This document shows, piece by piece, positions 39,229 through 48,455 of a stretch of 64,000 nucleotides of DNA. The notes beneath the pieces were generated by a model. It saw nothing but the letters and a program-made list of their open reading frames with translations. It did no database searches and was not told the origin of the DNA. Each line of letters begins with the position of its first letter. Position 1 is the stretch's first letter. The stretch lies in the NCBI GenBank assembly GCA_016710765.1, contig JADJUJ010000007.1, positions 124,001 through 188,000 of the forward strand. The letters are read 5' to 3'. This stretch comes from Lewinellaceae bacterium (lineage in GTDB: Bacteria > Bacteroidota > Bacteroidia > Chitinophagales > Saprospiraceae). The position numbers were made by a program, and so were the translations under genes.

Positions 39229-39410
39229 ATTGTTTATGGATAGCACGCATTAATTCGGCGATCAGCCCCGTCCAGCCGGTTTGGTGACTGGCGCCAAGAC
39301 CCGCCCCAAGATCGCCATGGAAGTATTCGTGAAACAGCAAGAGTTTGGCATAGTTTGGATCAGTATGGTAGGGGGCCTGCGACCCAAACACGGGCCTTTC
39401 TCCGTTTGGT
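39227..39410 (-). pseudogene. C-terminal remnant of a glucosidase (GH63-like)
   Basis: The minus strand encodes PNGERPVFG, then LLLFHEYFHGD, GAGLGASHQTGWTGLI and a stop at 39227-39229. This is the usual C-terminus of large (about 850-900 aa) GH63/YgjK-like glucosidases. Only about 60 residues remain; an in-frame stop lies just upstream (about 39437) and no other part of the gene is present. Probably a deletion relic. Confidence 0.7.
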
Positions 39411-39760
39411 TTTTGCAGAAAAATAGAACAAAGGAGTTGATAGGATTAAGATTACTAAAATGGGTTAAAGCCTGTTGGGGCTTTTAAAGTAAGACAGCCC
39501 GATCTTGCAACGCAATCCTTATTAAGCGACAATATTCCGGGCTGTTCTTGGGATGTAGATTAAACTGTCATTGCGACGGATAACCAAATGTTCAACTTTC
39601 CGATACAAAAGTGCTACCAGTGCTCCTTTAATGTCATTAAAGCCCTGTTAAAAGAAAATTAAAAAACAAATAATTGTTTATCATGTAATTAAATATATTA
39701 GTTTAGTGTAATTAAGTTAGGTCTATCCAACCCAATGTAGCGCCTTGGCCGTTGGATCAA

Positions 39761-39790
39761 ATAAAAAAGGGCCTAGCATGACAAGGCCCC
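39761..39790 (-). terminator. Minus-strand terminator
   Basis: Read on the minus strand: gggcct / aggccc stem followed by TTTTTT and tattt. It is the second of two in a row. Confidence 0.6.
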
Positions 39791-39890
39791 CAAACTGGGA
39801 AATCGTAGGTAAAAGACAGGTGCGCCGCGCGTTTACGGCAGGTTTGCACAACCCGGATGTTGGGCTGGCGTGGGCAGGAGCAGGCTGAGG

Positions 39891-39928
39891 AAAAAATTTG
39901 TGCCCCGGACGTTTCCGGGGCACAATTT
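39891..39928 (-). terminator. Minus-strand terminator, upstream of the previous one
   Basis: Perfect 11-bp stem (ttgtgccccgg / ccggggcacaa), 6-nt loop, followed on the minus strand by T6. It lies about 260 bp after the stop of the sigma-54 activator. The rest of 39411-40184 is AT-rich and holds no gene I can see. Confidence 0.75.
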
Positions 39929-40184
39929 GATGGTGTTAACTACACTGCCTTGGGAAGTCGAATGAAATTTGGCTTTTTGTGTTGTTAATCTGCGTAGGGG
40001 TTGCTACCACAGATGTACTACACTCAGAATTTCAATTTTTGTGCCAACACAAAAAAATGCATTTAAAAATTTGATTTTGTTTTAATTATATATTTATTTT
40101 AAATCTAAATAGTAAATAAAAAATTCTCTTATTTAAGAATGTTTCCTGAATAAGAGAATGGTAAAATTGATTTTGCTGACGGTC

Positions 40185-42353
40185 TCAGCCCTTTTTGACA
40201 ATACCTAATTTTTGCATTTTAGAAAACAGCGTTTTGTCTTTGACCTGTAATATTCTGGCAGCACCTTCCGGGCCGCTGACCCGCCAGTGCGTTTGTTCCA
40301 GAACGTCGAGGATGTATTTGCGCTGCATGGCTTCCAGGCTTAGAAATCCCTCTTTTGCATGTCCTGCTGCTTTTTTTCGAAAAGCGCCCAGATCAATTTG
40401 CAGCCTATTCCCATTGCTTAGAATGACGGCTCGCTCAATGATGTTCTCTAATTCGCGGATGTTGCCCGGGAAGTGATACTGTTGTAATACTTCAAAAACC
40501 CTGACAGGGATTTGGTCGATCTGCTTGCCCATCTTATTGGAAAACAATTGGACAAAATGCCGGAGCAGCAGTGGGATGTCGTCGGGGCGGTCGCGCAGTG
40601 CCATATTATGGATGGGAAAAACATTGATGCGGTAGAAGAGGTCCTCTCTGAACCGGCCTTCTTCCACCATTTTTTCCAGGTTCCGGTTGGTGGCAGCAAT
40701 AATTCTGACATCCGTTTTGATGGTCTCCATACCGCCCACCCGTTCGAATTCTCCTTCCTGAAGTACCCGGAGTAGTTTGGATTGCAATTCCAGCGGGAGT
40801 TCGCTGATCTCGTCGAGGAACAGACTACCCTTGTGTGCGAGTTCGAACCTTCCCATTTTTCGCTGAATAGCACCGGTAAAAGCACCTTTTTCATGCCCAA
40901 ACAGCTCACTTTCAATCAAGTTTTCGGGCAATGCCGCACAATTTACCTTGATCATTTGCTTGCTGCTCCTTCGGCTGTTGTGGTGAATGGCTCGGGCTAC
41001 AAGTTCTTTGCCGGTGCCCGTTTCGCCTGTAATCAGCACGATAGCATCTGTAGGCGCCACCTGTTCAATCTGAAGCAGTATTTTTTTGTATTCAGGGCTG
41101 TTGGTAATGATGTTGTTGAAATTGAACTGCTCGTTTAATTCGGTTTGGAGGTAGGTGTTCTCCATTTCCAGATCTTTCTTTAACCTGGAAATTTCTTCAA
41201 AAGCGTTTTGAAGGTTTTCCTGTTCTTTTTTTCGAAGGGAAATGTCTCGAATAATGGAGCAGGTACATTCCAGGCCGTGCAGGCTGGCGTAATTAACGGT
41301 GATTTCTACTGGAAAACTACTGCCATCTTTCCGGGTGATAACCTGGTCGCCAGTGAATTGTTTGTCCACCCGAAGGGTTTCCCAGGCTGCATCTATGGTT
41401 TCCTGGTTGCTGTACGGAAACAAGTCGAGCAAATGCATTTCTGCAAGTTCCTCTCGGGGATAACCCAATTGCCTGCACGCCGTTTCGTTGAAATTGAGAA
41501 AGGTACCGTTAGGCTTTACCCAAAGAATGATGTCGCTGCTTTGGTCGAGTGAAAACTCCAAAAAACGCATCAGTTCAACATCCGATTTTTTAGGCCGAGG
41601 GTTTGGGGCAACGGCTTCATCTGTGTCCAGATCAACTTCCCGAACAGCGCCAATAAGCTGGGTGCAGCGCCCTTCCTGGAATACCGGGTAAATGTCCAGC
41701 AATAGTTTTTTTGTTGTCCCATCGTTCATCGCCAAATTGATCCTGCATTGAGCGCGCTTCTCTTCACGTATTGCCTGTTTGCTGAGCTCCAGTAAAAGGT
41801 GATAATCAACGGGCTGCAAACGCTTTTCCAGGTGCTCCAACGCTTCCCGGGCAGGATAGATGAAGGCTGATGGTTCCAGTTCCAGCAGGTGATAAACTTC
41901 CGTGGTCACAATCAGTTCATCGGTCAGCAGGTTCCACTTCCATCCTCCAACACCGGTAATCTGACCAATAAGGTCCAGCATATCACGGTAACGCGAGCGC
42001 TCCATTAAATTTTTAACGGTACAAATGCAAACTTTTTCATCGCCGGCATGCACCAAAAGGGCCTGCATTTGCACGGGGTACATCCTCCCATTTCGGGTGA
42101 TGTGCTCTGAGTTCAGGGCTGATTTTCCGGTAGACTCCAATTCTTCCCAGATCTTGCGCCACCCCAGCATATTGAGGTGAGGATTGATCTGGAAAATGGT
42201 TTTTTGCAGCAGTTCTTCCCGCTGATAACCCAATTGGTTTAAAAACTGTGTGTTGGCTCCGATGATCCGGCCATCGGATTGAAACCACACGGCACTGCTG
42301 TGGATTAATTCCGTTGATTCCAGATAAAGGTTGATTAATGCTTTGGTTTCCAT
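40185..42353 (-). CDS. Sigma-54-dependent transcriptional activator with PAS domains
   Basis: Bacterial enhancer-binding protein (722 aa). Three PAS-like sensor domains at about 12-118, 128-238 and 260-375, a coiled coil at about 375-408, then a AAA+ domain: Walker A GETGTGKE (443-450), the sigma-54-contacting GAFTGA loop (490-495), Walker B LFLDE (511-515) and an arginine-finger region (RFREDLFYRI). The end (about 690-718) is a Fis-type helix-turn-helix. The signal is probably a small molecule or redox state sensed by PAS. No kinase gene is adjacent; targets are unknown. Confidence 0.93.
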   Translation of the reverse strand: METKALINLYLESTELIHSSAVWFQSDGRIIGANTQFLNQLGYQREELLQKTIFQINPHLNMLGWRKIWEELESTGKSALNSEHITRNGRMYPVQMQALLVHAGDEKVCICTVKNLMERSRYRDMLDLIGQITGVGGWKWNLLTDELIVTTEVYHLLELEPSAFIYPAREALEHLEKRLQPVDYHLLLELSKQAIREEKRAQCRINLAMNDGTTKKLLLDIYPVFQEGRCTQLIGAVREVDLDTDEAVAPNPRPKKSDVELMRFLEFSLDQSSDIILWVKPNGTFLNFNETACRQLGYPREELAEMHLLDLFPYSNQETIDAAWETLRVDKQFTGDQVITRKDGSSFPVEITVNYASLHGLECTCSIIRDISLRKKEQENLQNAFEEISRLKKDLEMENTYLQTELNEQFNFNNIITNSPEYKKILLQIEQVAPTDAIVLITGETGTGKELVARAIHHNSRRSSKQMIKVNCAALPENLIESELFGHEKGAFTGAIQRKMGRFELAHKGSLFLDEISELPLELQSKLLRVLQEGEFERVGGMETIKTDVRIIAATNRNLEKMVEEGRFREDLFYRINVFPIHNMALRDRPDDIPLLLRHFVQLFSNKMGKQIDQIPVRVFEVLQQYHFPGNIRELENIIERAVILSNGNRLQIDLGAFRKKAAGHAKEGFLSLEAMQRKYILDVLEQTHWRVSGPEGAARILQVKDKTLFSKMQKLGIVKKG

Positions 42354-42648
42354 TTGGCAAAATGTTGAAGCCGTATTTGGTTTCCAAAGGTAATTGCAAA
42401 TTGTGTAAACAGGGATGTTTCTTAAATAAAAGAAATATAGTCTGCAATGCTATGGCATGCAGCGCTTAAGCGTAAGCTGGACTTTAGGTATTTAAGGATC
42501 AACAAACGGTCATGCCCCCACTGTAGTCCTTCGGTTTTTTAAACAACAAAATTCGATAAATCGGCAGGGCAATATCCCGGCAGTAAGCTCCAAACAGGCA
42601 GGAATAACGGCCGATTCAGATACACAGCGCCCAAGTTTCAAAACGGCG

Positions 42649-42793
42649 AAAGCCCGAAGGCTGACATATTGCAGAAAAATGGAGGACAATTGAACCCTCG
42701 GCGGTGTCCTAACGGGAGGCATCGCACCAGTAATGACACCGCCGAGGTATTCAGGGGCACTCCCGACTATAATATGCCAGCCCTTCGGGCTTT
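42649..42793. other. Nested palindrome, about 145 bp
   Basis: The outer arms are aaagcccgaagg (42649-42660) and ccttcgggcttt (42782-42793), extended by ctgacatat / atatgccag. The inner arms are cctcggcggtgtc (42696-42708) and gacaccgccgagg (42735-42747). An open frame across it on the minus strand (42510-42908) has no family features. Confidence 0.7.
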
Positions 42794-42837
42794 TCTTGTT
42801 ATCGCAAAGCCCCCAAGGGGTATCTTTATAGTGCTCC

Positions 42838-43067
42838 ATTTTTAGGCGCATAGGGCCGGCATTATGGTAGGTCAACAACCTTGGTCTGGAATGCCGTAGG
42901 CATGGCATTAAACCCCTGAGATTTGGACAAGTTTTACCTTTACATCAGCAATTTGGGGCTGTTTCGAAGGAGCACAACCATGAATCGCCAACATTGAAAT
43001 GCCATGCCTACGGCATTCCTAAATTGGGCCTGCGTAATGCTACCATAATGCCGGCCCTACGGGCCTG
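42838..43067. repeat. Nested inverted-repeat element, copy C
   Basis: Third copy of the element seen at 28884 and 29360, diverged at several positions, with outer arms tttttaggcgcatagggccgg / ccggccctacgggcct and the same inner arms. The remaining 42354-43583 gap holds only repeats. Confidence 0.8.
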
Positions 43068-43369
43068 AGCGTAAATGTAGTCACTCGGGGTATAGCGGCA
43101 GGCAAGGATAGCATTACGCACACTCCATATTTTGAGGTATGTTCCTAATTTCAACACTGCCCGATAACCATGGATGCTCAATTCCACATGAATATCTCAT
43201 TAGGCTAAAGGACAGCCTAGACAAAACCCCGCTTAGAACGTGTTCGGATTTAACATTTGGATGGCTGGGTAGGCAAATTTTGTTTTGATCAAGGCATTTT
43301 TTAGATTCGTATACGGGTAATCCGGGTCTAAAAAAAACGTTCTTAACTCGGCTATTTAACGTACGAGCC

Positions 43370-43580
43370 ATTGGTCTTTTGTCTTTGGCTTTGCTCCGAA
43401 GGATTAACTATTTGGTTTTCAATGCATTAGTTTTTTAACAAAATATTCGTTGATAAATAATGCACATGCTGTTTTAAAAAGGGTGTTCAAAATTTAATTC
43501 CGATTTCTTCGGTATTTGATTTCACAAGGCCCCAATAACCGAGATCGAAGCCAAAGACCAACACCCAATGGCTAAAGTCC
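43370..43580. repeat. Diverged ggtctttgg-type repeat region
   Basis: ttggtcttttgtctttgg near 43373 and gccaaagaccaacaccc near 43551 are inverted copies of the motif also seen at 26107-26197. No gene between them. Confidence 0.45.
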
Positions 43581-43583
43581 AGC

Positions 43584-43922
43584 TTAATTGGGGGTGCCGC
43601 CAGTGATCCAGGCCTCGATCTGGTTGATCGTGCAATCGTCGAGTTTGCTTGCCCCCTGAGGCATGGCTGCAAAGGTAGACTGGTGCTTGATGGCGCCGAT
43701 CATCCTTCCCTGCTGTGTCATTTGCAGGGCATCGGTATAGGAAGCCAGGCTGCCGTTGATCGAGCCAGAATCGTGGCAACCCGAGGAACTGCAATTTTGC
43801 TCAAAAATAGCCTTAACGCTGTTGGTATAGGTGATGTTGGAGGTGTCGCAAGTGGATTCTTTTTTACAGGCCGCCAGCGAAAAAAGTACAGTTGCAATTA
43901 AGGGAAGGATAGTCTTCTTCAT
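43584..43922 (-). CDS. Haem-binding lipoprotein, cytochrome c-like
   Basis: Small outer-envelope lipoprotein (112 aa). Signal with lipobox LAAC (lipidated C19). Residues 43-49 form C-SSSG-CH, a CX4CH haem motif of the kind found in planctomycete-type cytochromes, and the distal ligand may be in TFAAMPQGA (about 83-91). Probably accepts or donates electrons in the periplasm. Single gene without redox neighbours. Confidence 0.72.
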   Translation of the reverse strand: MKKTILPLIATVLFSLAACKKESTCDTSNITYTNSVKAIFEQNCSSSGCHDSGSINGSLASYTDALQMTQQGRMIGAIKHQSTFAAMPQGASKLDDCTINQIEAWITGGTPN

Positions 43923-44121
43923 GTTCAGAGAGTGGGAATTGTATTTTAATTAAGATGGTCCAAAGACTAAAGGTCAATGGCTAAAACCCAGATAAGTGTT
44001 GGAACAAATGTATTTCGAAGTTTCGCAACACATTTGAATAGAAAGACTTTTGTCCGAAATAGATAAATTTTTTCGCATCACCATTGCTCAGATGGTTTGG
44101 AATAGTGGACAATTGCTGAAC

Positions 44122-44151
44122 TTTGCACTCCAATTTTATCTTTTACCTTTA
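44122..44151 (+). promoter_or_regulatory. Bacteroidota-type promoter of the FKBP lipoprotein gene
   Basis: TTTG (44122-44125), 18-nt spacer and TACCTTTA (44144-44151), close to the TTTG/TAnnTTTG consensus. It would give a very short leader before the ATG at 44162. Confidence 0.6.
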
Positions 44152-44161
44152 AACGACTTAC

Positions 44162-44617
44162 ATGCGTATCCTTTTATTCCCCTTCATGGTTCTGTTGCTT
44201 GGATTGTCATCTTGTAAAAAAGAGCTGAGTGCCGAAGAACAACTCGTCATCGACATTGAGAAGATCAACCAGTATCTCAGCGATAATAACCTGATGGCCC
44301 AGTCTACGGATTCAGGGCTTCATTATATCATTACGGAGGAAGGATCGGGCGGCCACCCAACGTTGCAGTCTACCGTCACCGTTCGTTACAAAGGTTATTT
44401 CCTCGATGGTTTGATTTTCAACGATTCAGGGACCCAAACGATTACCTTCAAACTTTCTGATCTTATCACAGGCTGGCAGGAAGGCATTCCCTTACTGCAG
44501 AAAGGAGGGAAGGGCACCTTTTTGTTGCCATCTGCACTGGCCTATGGCACAGCGGGGAAAGGCTCAATCGGTCCCAATACGGTGCTGATTTTTGAAATAG
44601 AGCTGGTTAATTTTTAG
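44162..44617 (+). CDS. FKBP-type peptidyl-prolyl isomerase lipoprotein
   Basis: Periplasmic folding helper (151 aa). The lipobox LSSC marks C18 as the lipidated residue. The FKBP domain spans about 50-151: VTVRYKGYFLDGLIFNDSG, GWQEGIPLLQKGGKGTFLLP, YGTAGKGSIGPNTVLIFEIEL. The active-site aromatic pattern is mostly kept. Shares a terminator with the convergent metallo-hydrolase gene. Confidence 0.9.
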   Translation: MRILLFPFMVLLLGLSSCKKELSAEEQLVIDIEKINQYLSDNNLMAQSTDSGLHYIITEEGSGGHPTLQSTVTVRYKGYFLDGLIFNDSGTQTITFKLSDLITGWQEGIPLLQKGGKGTFLLPSALAYGTAGKGSIGPNTVLIFEIELVNF

Positions 44618-44697
44618 CGCATGCTGGGGAGTTGCTCCCCTTTGGTTGTGTGCAAATGGGTATAAGCCAGGAGTAATAAACCATTTGCCGCAGTATA

Positions 44698-44735
44698 AAG
44701 ATGCCATCCCCAGCGCAGGCCAGGGATGGCATCTT
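44698..44735. terminator. Bidirectional-type terminator between convergent genes
   Basis: Perfect 13-bp stem (aagatgccatccc / gggatggcatctt) with a 12-nt loop; a T-rich stretch follows on the plus strand. Confidence 0.8.
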
Positions 44736-44753
44736 GAAATTTATGTTGTTTTT

Positions 44754-46166
44754 TTACAATTCAGTTGCCTGTTCTGCAAACGCTGTCAGTGGCACTTTTT
44801 GTGATTCCTTAAGGGCTGTAAAGCCTCCTTCCACATTGGTCAGTTGGTCGAAGCCCCGGGCTTTCAGAATCGATATGGCAATTACAGAGCGGTATCCGCC
44901 TGCGCAATACACCATATATTGTTTGTTTTTATCCACTTGCGCCATGTTTTTGCTGATATGGTCGAGGGGGAAATTTTCTGCATCAACCACCCGCTCGGTA
45001 TCAAACTCACTTTTCCTGCGCACATCAAGCACCACATCGGAGCCTTTCAGGTAGTGGGCAGCAAACTGCTCGGCATCAATGTTTGGAATGCTGTCTTCGG
45101 CTCTGTCATCGGCTTTCCAGGCTGGGAAACCTCCCTTAAGGAAGCCAAGGGTATTGTCGTAGCCAACCCTGGCCAGGCGGGTGATGGCCTCTGCTTCCCG
45201 ACCTTCTTCACAAACCAGCAAAATGGCCTGGCCGAGATCAGGGATTAGGGTGCCAACCCAGGAGGCAAACTGGCCATCGAGGCCGATGAAAATGGATCCT
45301 GGAATAAAGCCTTTGACGAATTCGCTTTCATTGCGTGTGTCCAGCACCATGGCATCCTCTGCCTCAGCAACAGTTACAAACTCACGGGGCTGGAGCGGTA
45401 CCATGCCGCGTTTCAGCACATCATCGATGCTTTCGTAGCCCATTTTGTTCATGACTGCATTCTTGGGAAAATACTGAGGAGGGTCCACCAATCCATCAGT
45501 TACTTCGCGCACGAACTCTTCCCGGCCCATGTCGGCACGCAGCGCATAATTGGTTTTCTTCTGGATACCGATGGTGGACTCAGTTTCTTTGGCCATTTTT
45601 TTGCCGCAGGCGGAACCTGCACCATGACCCGGATATACCACTACATCATCGGGCAATGGCATAATTTTATTGCGCAGCGAATCGAACAGCAGTCCTGCCA
45701 GGTCTTCCCGGCTTAAATCGCTTTTAACTGCCAGGTCGGGGCGGCCAACATCCCCAATAAACAAGGTGTCGCCAGTGAAAATCGCTTTTTCCTGTCCCTT
45801 TTCATCGAGCAGCAGGTAACTGGTGCTCTCCATGGTATGGCCAGGGGTATGGAGCACTTTAATGCTGATATCACCTACTTTAAGTATCTCTCCTTCCTCG
45901 GCAACATGGGCGGGAAAACTCGGTTTTGCGGTAGGGCCAAAAACAATGGTAGCGCCCGTTTTATTCGCAAGATCGAGGTGGCCTGAAACAAAATCGGCGT
46001 GGAAGTGGGTTTCCAGCACATACTTGATGGTTGCTTTGTCGGCCTTGGCCCGATCAATATAGGGCTGAATGTCGCGGAGTGGGTCGATGATAATGGCCTC
46101 CCCCTTGCTTTCAATGTAATAGGCGGCTTCCGCCAGGCATCCGGTGTAGAGTTGTTCTACCTTCAT
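44754..46166 (-). CDS. MBL-fold persulfide dioxygenase fused to two rhodanese domains
   Basis: Cytosolic sulfide-detoxification enzyme (470 aa). The metallo-beta-lactamase domain (about 1-245) carries H54-F-H56-A-D58 and H63, TPGHT (about 107-111) and GDTLFIGDVGRPDL, typical of ETHE1/persulfide dioxygenase proteins. Rhodanese domain 1 is at about 260-355 (VCEEGREAEAI) and domain 2 at about 370-460 (YCAGGYRSV, with catalytic-type Cys). The fusion would oxidise glutathione persulfide and pass on sulfane sulfur. Confidence 0.9.
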   Translation of the reverse strand: MKVEQLYTGCLAEAAYYIESKGEAIIIDPLRDIQPYIDRAKADKATIKYVLETHFHADFVSGHLDLANKTGATIVFGPTAKPSFPAHVAEEGEILKVGDISIKVLHTPGHTMESTSYLLLDEKGQEKAIFTGDTLFIGDVGRPDLAVKSDLSREDLAGLLFDSLRNKIMPLPDDVVVYPGHGAGSACGKKMAKETESTIGIQKKTNYALRADMGREEFVREVTDGLVDPPQYFPKNAVMNKMGYESIDDVLKRGMVPLQPREFVTVAEAEDAMVLDTRNESEFVKGFIPGSIFIGLDGQFASWVGTLIPDLGQAILLVCEEGREAEAITRLARVGYDNTLGFLKGGFPAWKADDRAEDSIPNIDAEQFAAHYLKGSDVVLDVRRKSEFDTERVVDAENFPLDHISKNMAQVDKNKQYMVYCAGGYRSVIAISILKARGFDQLTNVEGGFTALKESQKVPLTAFAEQATEL

Positions 46167-46376
46167 GACAGCAAACTAGTTTTGAATGAATGTTGAAGTG
46201 TAAAGTATTGCGGCACAAAGTTGCCACTAAAAAAAAATGCCAACGATGAGCGAAGTCACCCACACAAAAGATTTTAGTAATGCTGTAGATTCAAAATTTT
46301 TTATAAGTAAAAGTAAATAATGCAATCGTATATTTGAAAAACACAAGACTGAGCGGACCATATGACCTGCGTATGG

Positions 46377-47162
46377 CTACGGCTGCCAATTATTCAGTAG
46401 TTCCTGGCCAATAATTCGGTGTCCGGTTTTCAGCTTCATCAATCGCGCATGCGGGAGTTGTCGGACCATTTTTTCCAAAGCACGCTTCCTGATTATGGGG
46501 TCTTGTGCCCCGGCATAAACATCCACAGGAATGGCATACTGGGTTAGTTGGCGGCGCAAGCGCTTCCGCTGGGTGGCAAAAGTATTGAGCCCCAGCCAGT
46601 AGCCAAAAACGCGCTGCTGCCGTTGTGGGAGTGCCATGTTGATACTGGCGAAATACAGCAGCCAGGCGGGAACCAGCCCGAGGCGCTGGCCGGTCTTCAG
46701 TAGCCGTAGCAATCTTTCCGGGTTCCGGACCAGTGTTTGTATCCAGTGCCGCAGAAACATGGGGGTGAGGAGGGCGAGATTCATGCCCCTGGTAGCAATA
46801 CCATCGGGCGCCAGCAAGATTATTTTTTGGAGAACAGGCCTTAATTCGGGCAAGGCTGCGAGTATCAGGCGTGCGCCAAAGCTGTAGCCCATGATGCTGC
46901 ACCTTGTTTTTCCTTCAGTTTGTAATAGCTGGTGCACTATACCGAGAAAGTCGGTTTTGTCAAACTCCGTTTTGTGCCATTCGCTGTTTCCGTGCCAAGG
47001 TAGGGTAGGGGCTACGACGGTGTATCTGGGCGTCAGTATTGCTTTCATGGACTGTAACCAATCGGGTTTGTCCCCAAAACCGTGTAGTGCAATCAGCAGT
47101 TCGGGCCCTTCGCCAAAGCGGAGGTAGTGTACTTTCCCGTACATACAATTCAGAACAGGCAT
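46377..47162 (-). CDS. Alpha/beta hydrolase
   Basis: Cytosolic serine hydrolase (261 aa). Nucleophile S94 in GYSFGA, acid D221 (GAQDPI) and H248 (TGHRII), with an oxyanion-type LHGFGD near 26-31. Substrate not determinable. It lies between the rhodanese fusion and an orphan response regulator, all on the minus strand, but spacing is loose (about 210 bp and 250 bp). Confidence 0.85.
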   Translation of the reverse strand: MPVLNCMYGKVHYLRFGEGPELLIALHGFGDKPDWLQSMKAILTPRYTVVAPTLPWHGNSEWHKTEFDKTDFLGIVHQLLQTEGKTRCSIMGYSFGARLILAALPELRPVLQKIILLAPDGIATRGMNLALLTPMFLRHWIQTLVRNPERLLRLLKTGQRLGLVPAWLLYFASINMALPQRQQRVFGYWLGLNTFATQRKRLRRQLTQYAIPVDVYAGAQDPIIRKRALEKMVRQLPHARLMKLKTGHRIIGQELLNNWQP

Positions 47163-47300
47163 GCGCTTAGCCAGAAATATGGCTTATTTTGGATTGTTGA
47201 TTTGTTGTGCTCCGGTTTTCTCAGACTACCCGATCCTAGCCATCATTGGTTTTTTTTAATTGCTTCCTGATACGCAACTAAAAAGCAGACCATAATAAAA

Positions 47301-47396
47301 GGTATGTGCGCACGCTACTGGACATTTTTTGAATTAACCACATCAGGCACATGAGGGCTGCATTTTTTTAAATGTCCAGTAGCTTGGTATGTGCGC
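47301..47396. mobile_element. Possible MITE-like element with terminal inverted repeats
   Basis: 14-bp arms gctactggacattt (47314-47327) and aaatgtccagtagc (47370-47383) lie inside 11-bp direct repeats ggtatgtgcgc (47301-47311 and 47386-47396), consistent with a target duplication. No transposase. It sits in the gap after the alpha/beta hydrolase. Confidence 0.45.
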
Positions 47397-47412
47397 CTGA
47401 TGTTACGTGGCG

Positions 47413-48114
47413 TTACTCGTCCACCCTGAATTTAAACCCGACGCCGTGGATGTTTTCGATTTTGATGCGCTCGTCGTCCTTGAGATACTTGCGTAGGCGG
47501 GAGATGAATACATCGAGACTACGGCCCAGAAAATAATCGTCTTTCCCCCAAATGGATTCCAGGATGTAGGAGCGTTTGGTGACCTCGTTCCGGTGTTCAT
47601 TGAGGAGTTTGAGCAGGTCGGCTTCTTTCTGCGTCAGGGTTTCGGAGCCATCCCCCAGGGAGAGGTCCAGATTTTTGTAGTCGAAAGTATAGTTCCCGAT
47701 GCTGATCGGGGTATTGGACTTGAGGATGTTGGTATACTTGGTGCGGCGGAGGAAAATATCAACTTTGAGCAGCAGTTCCTCGATGCTAAAGGGTTTGGTC
47801 ATGTAATCGTCCGCGCCGATGGTGAGGCCATGAATTTTATCCTGCTTCATGCTTTTGGCGGTCAGGAAAATAATGGGCACCTGTTCATCCCGTTTGCGGA
47901 TCTCCTGTGCAAGGGTAAAACCATCAACTTCGGGAAGCATAACGTCCAGGATGCAAAGGTCAAATTTTCTGCCCGACTCAATAATGTTCATGGCAACTTT
48001 CCCGTCTTCACAGTAAGTTACATCGTATCCATTGAGTTCAAGGTTGTCTCGGGTGACAAAGCTGAGGCTTTCGTCGTCTTCGACATACAACAGGTGGGCT
48101 TTGGTTTCAGCCAT
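47413..48114 (-). CDS. OmpR/RprY-type response regulator
   Basis: Two-component transcription regulator (233 aa from ATG 48114; the extra upstream residues to 48186 are not family-like). Receiver domain with acidic pair E12/D13 region, phosphoacceptor D57 (CILDVMLPE) and a conserved K near 107 (YMTKPF). The C-terminal winged helix (about 130-233) ends HGVGFKFRVDE. No histidine kinase gene is adjacent. The 48115-48455 gap holds only a diverged atttccgatt repeat. Confidence 0.9.
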   Translation of the reverse strand: MAETKAHLLYVEDDESLSFVTRDNLELNGYDVTYCEDGKVAMNIIESGRKFDLCILDVMLPEVDGFTLAQEIRKRDEQVPIIFLTAKSMKQDKIHGLTIGADDYMTKPFSIEELLLKVDIFLRRTKYTNILKSNTPISIGNYTFDYKNLDLSLGDGSETLTQKEADLLKLLNEHRNEVTKRSYILESIWGKDDYFLGRSLDVFISRLRKYLKDDERIKIENIHGVGFKFRVDE

Positions 48115-48455
48115 AATAAGGTGTTGTAATTTGGTTTTTAAACGCAGCAGGTATACCATTGCCCCTGTCCGCCAAGCATGTTTCAATGGGCAAACTTAAC
48201 AATTGTCAGGGAAAAAGGTGTTGTGTTGCAGGGCTGAATTGAAAAATGCAGGGAAAGGCTAATATTAGGCATGCAGAATAGGGGTTGACCGCAGGTTATT
48301 TCGTGGCAACAAACCTTTGGCTGGGCTTTGGGCTTAATTAGCTTTAAAAGGATTGCATACGATATACATTTCCGATTTACGAAATTTAAATTTTATAGAT
48401 ACTCCTCCTCCAACGGGAATCGTAAATCGTAAATCATGTAATCGGAAATCGTAAA

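Noticed and set aside
42510..42908. 132-aa minus-strand ORF
   Set aside because: It spans the nested palindrome and the edge of repeat copy C, and shows no domain.
43230..43340. Possible IS end near gaacgtgttcggatttaac
   Set aside because: No transposase, no convincing inverted partner and no target duplication could be found.
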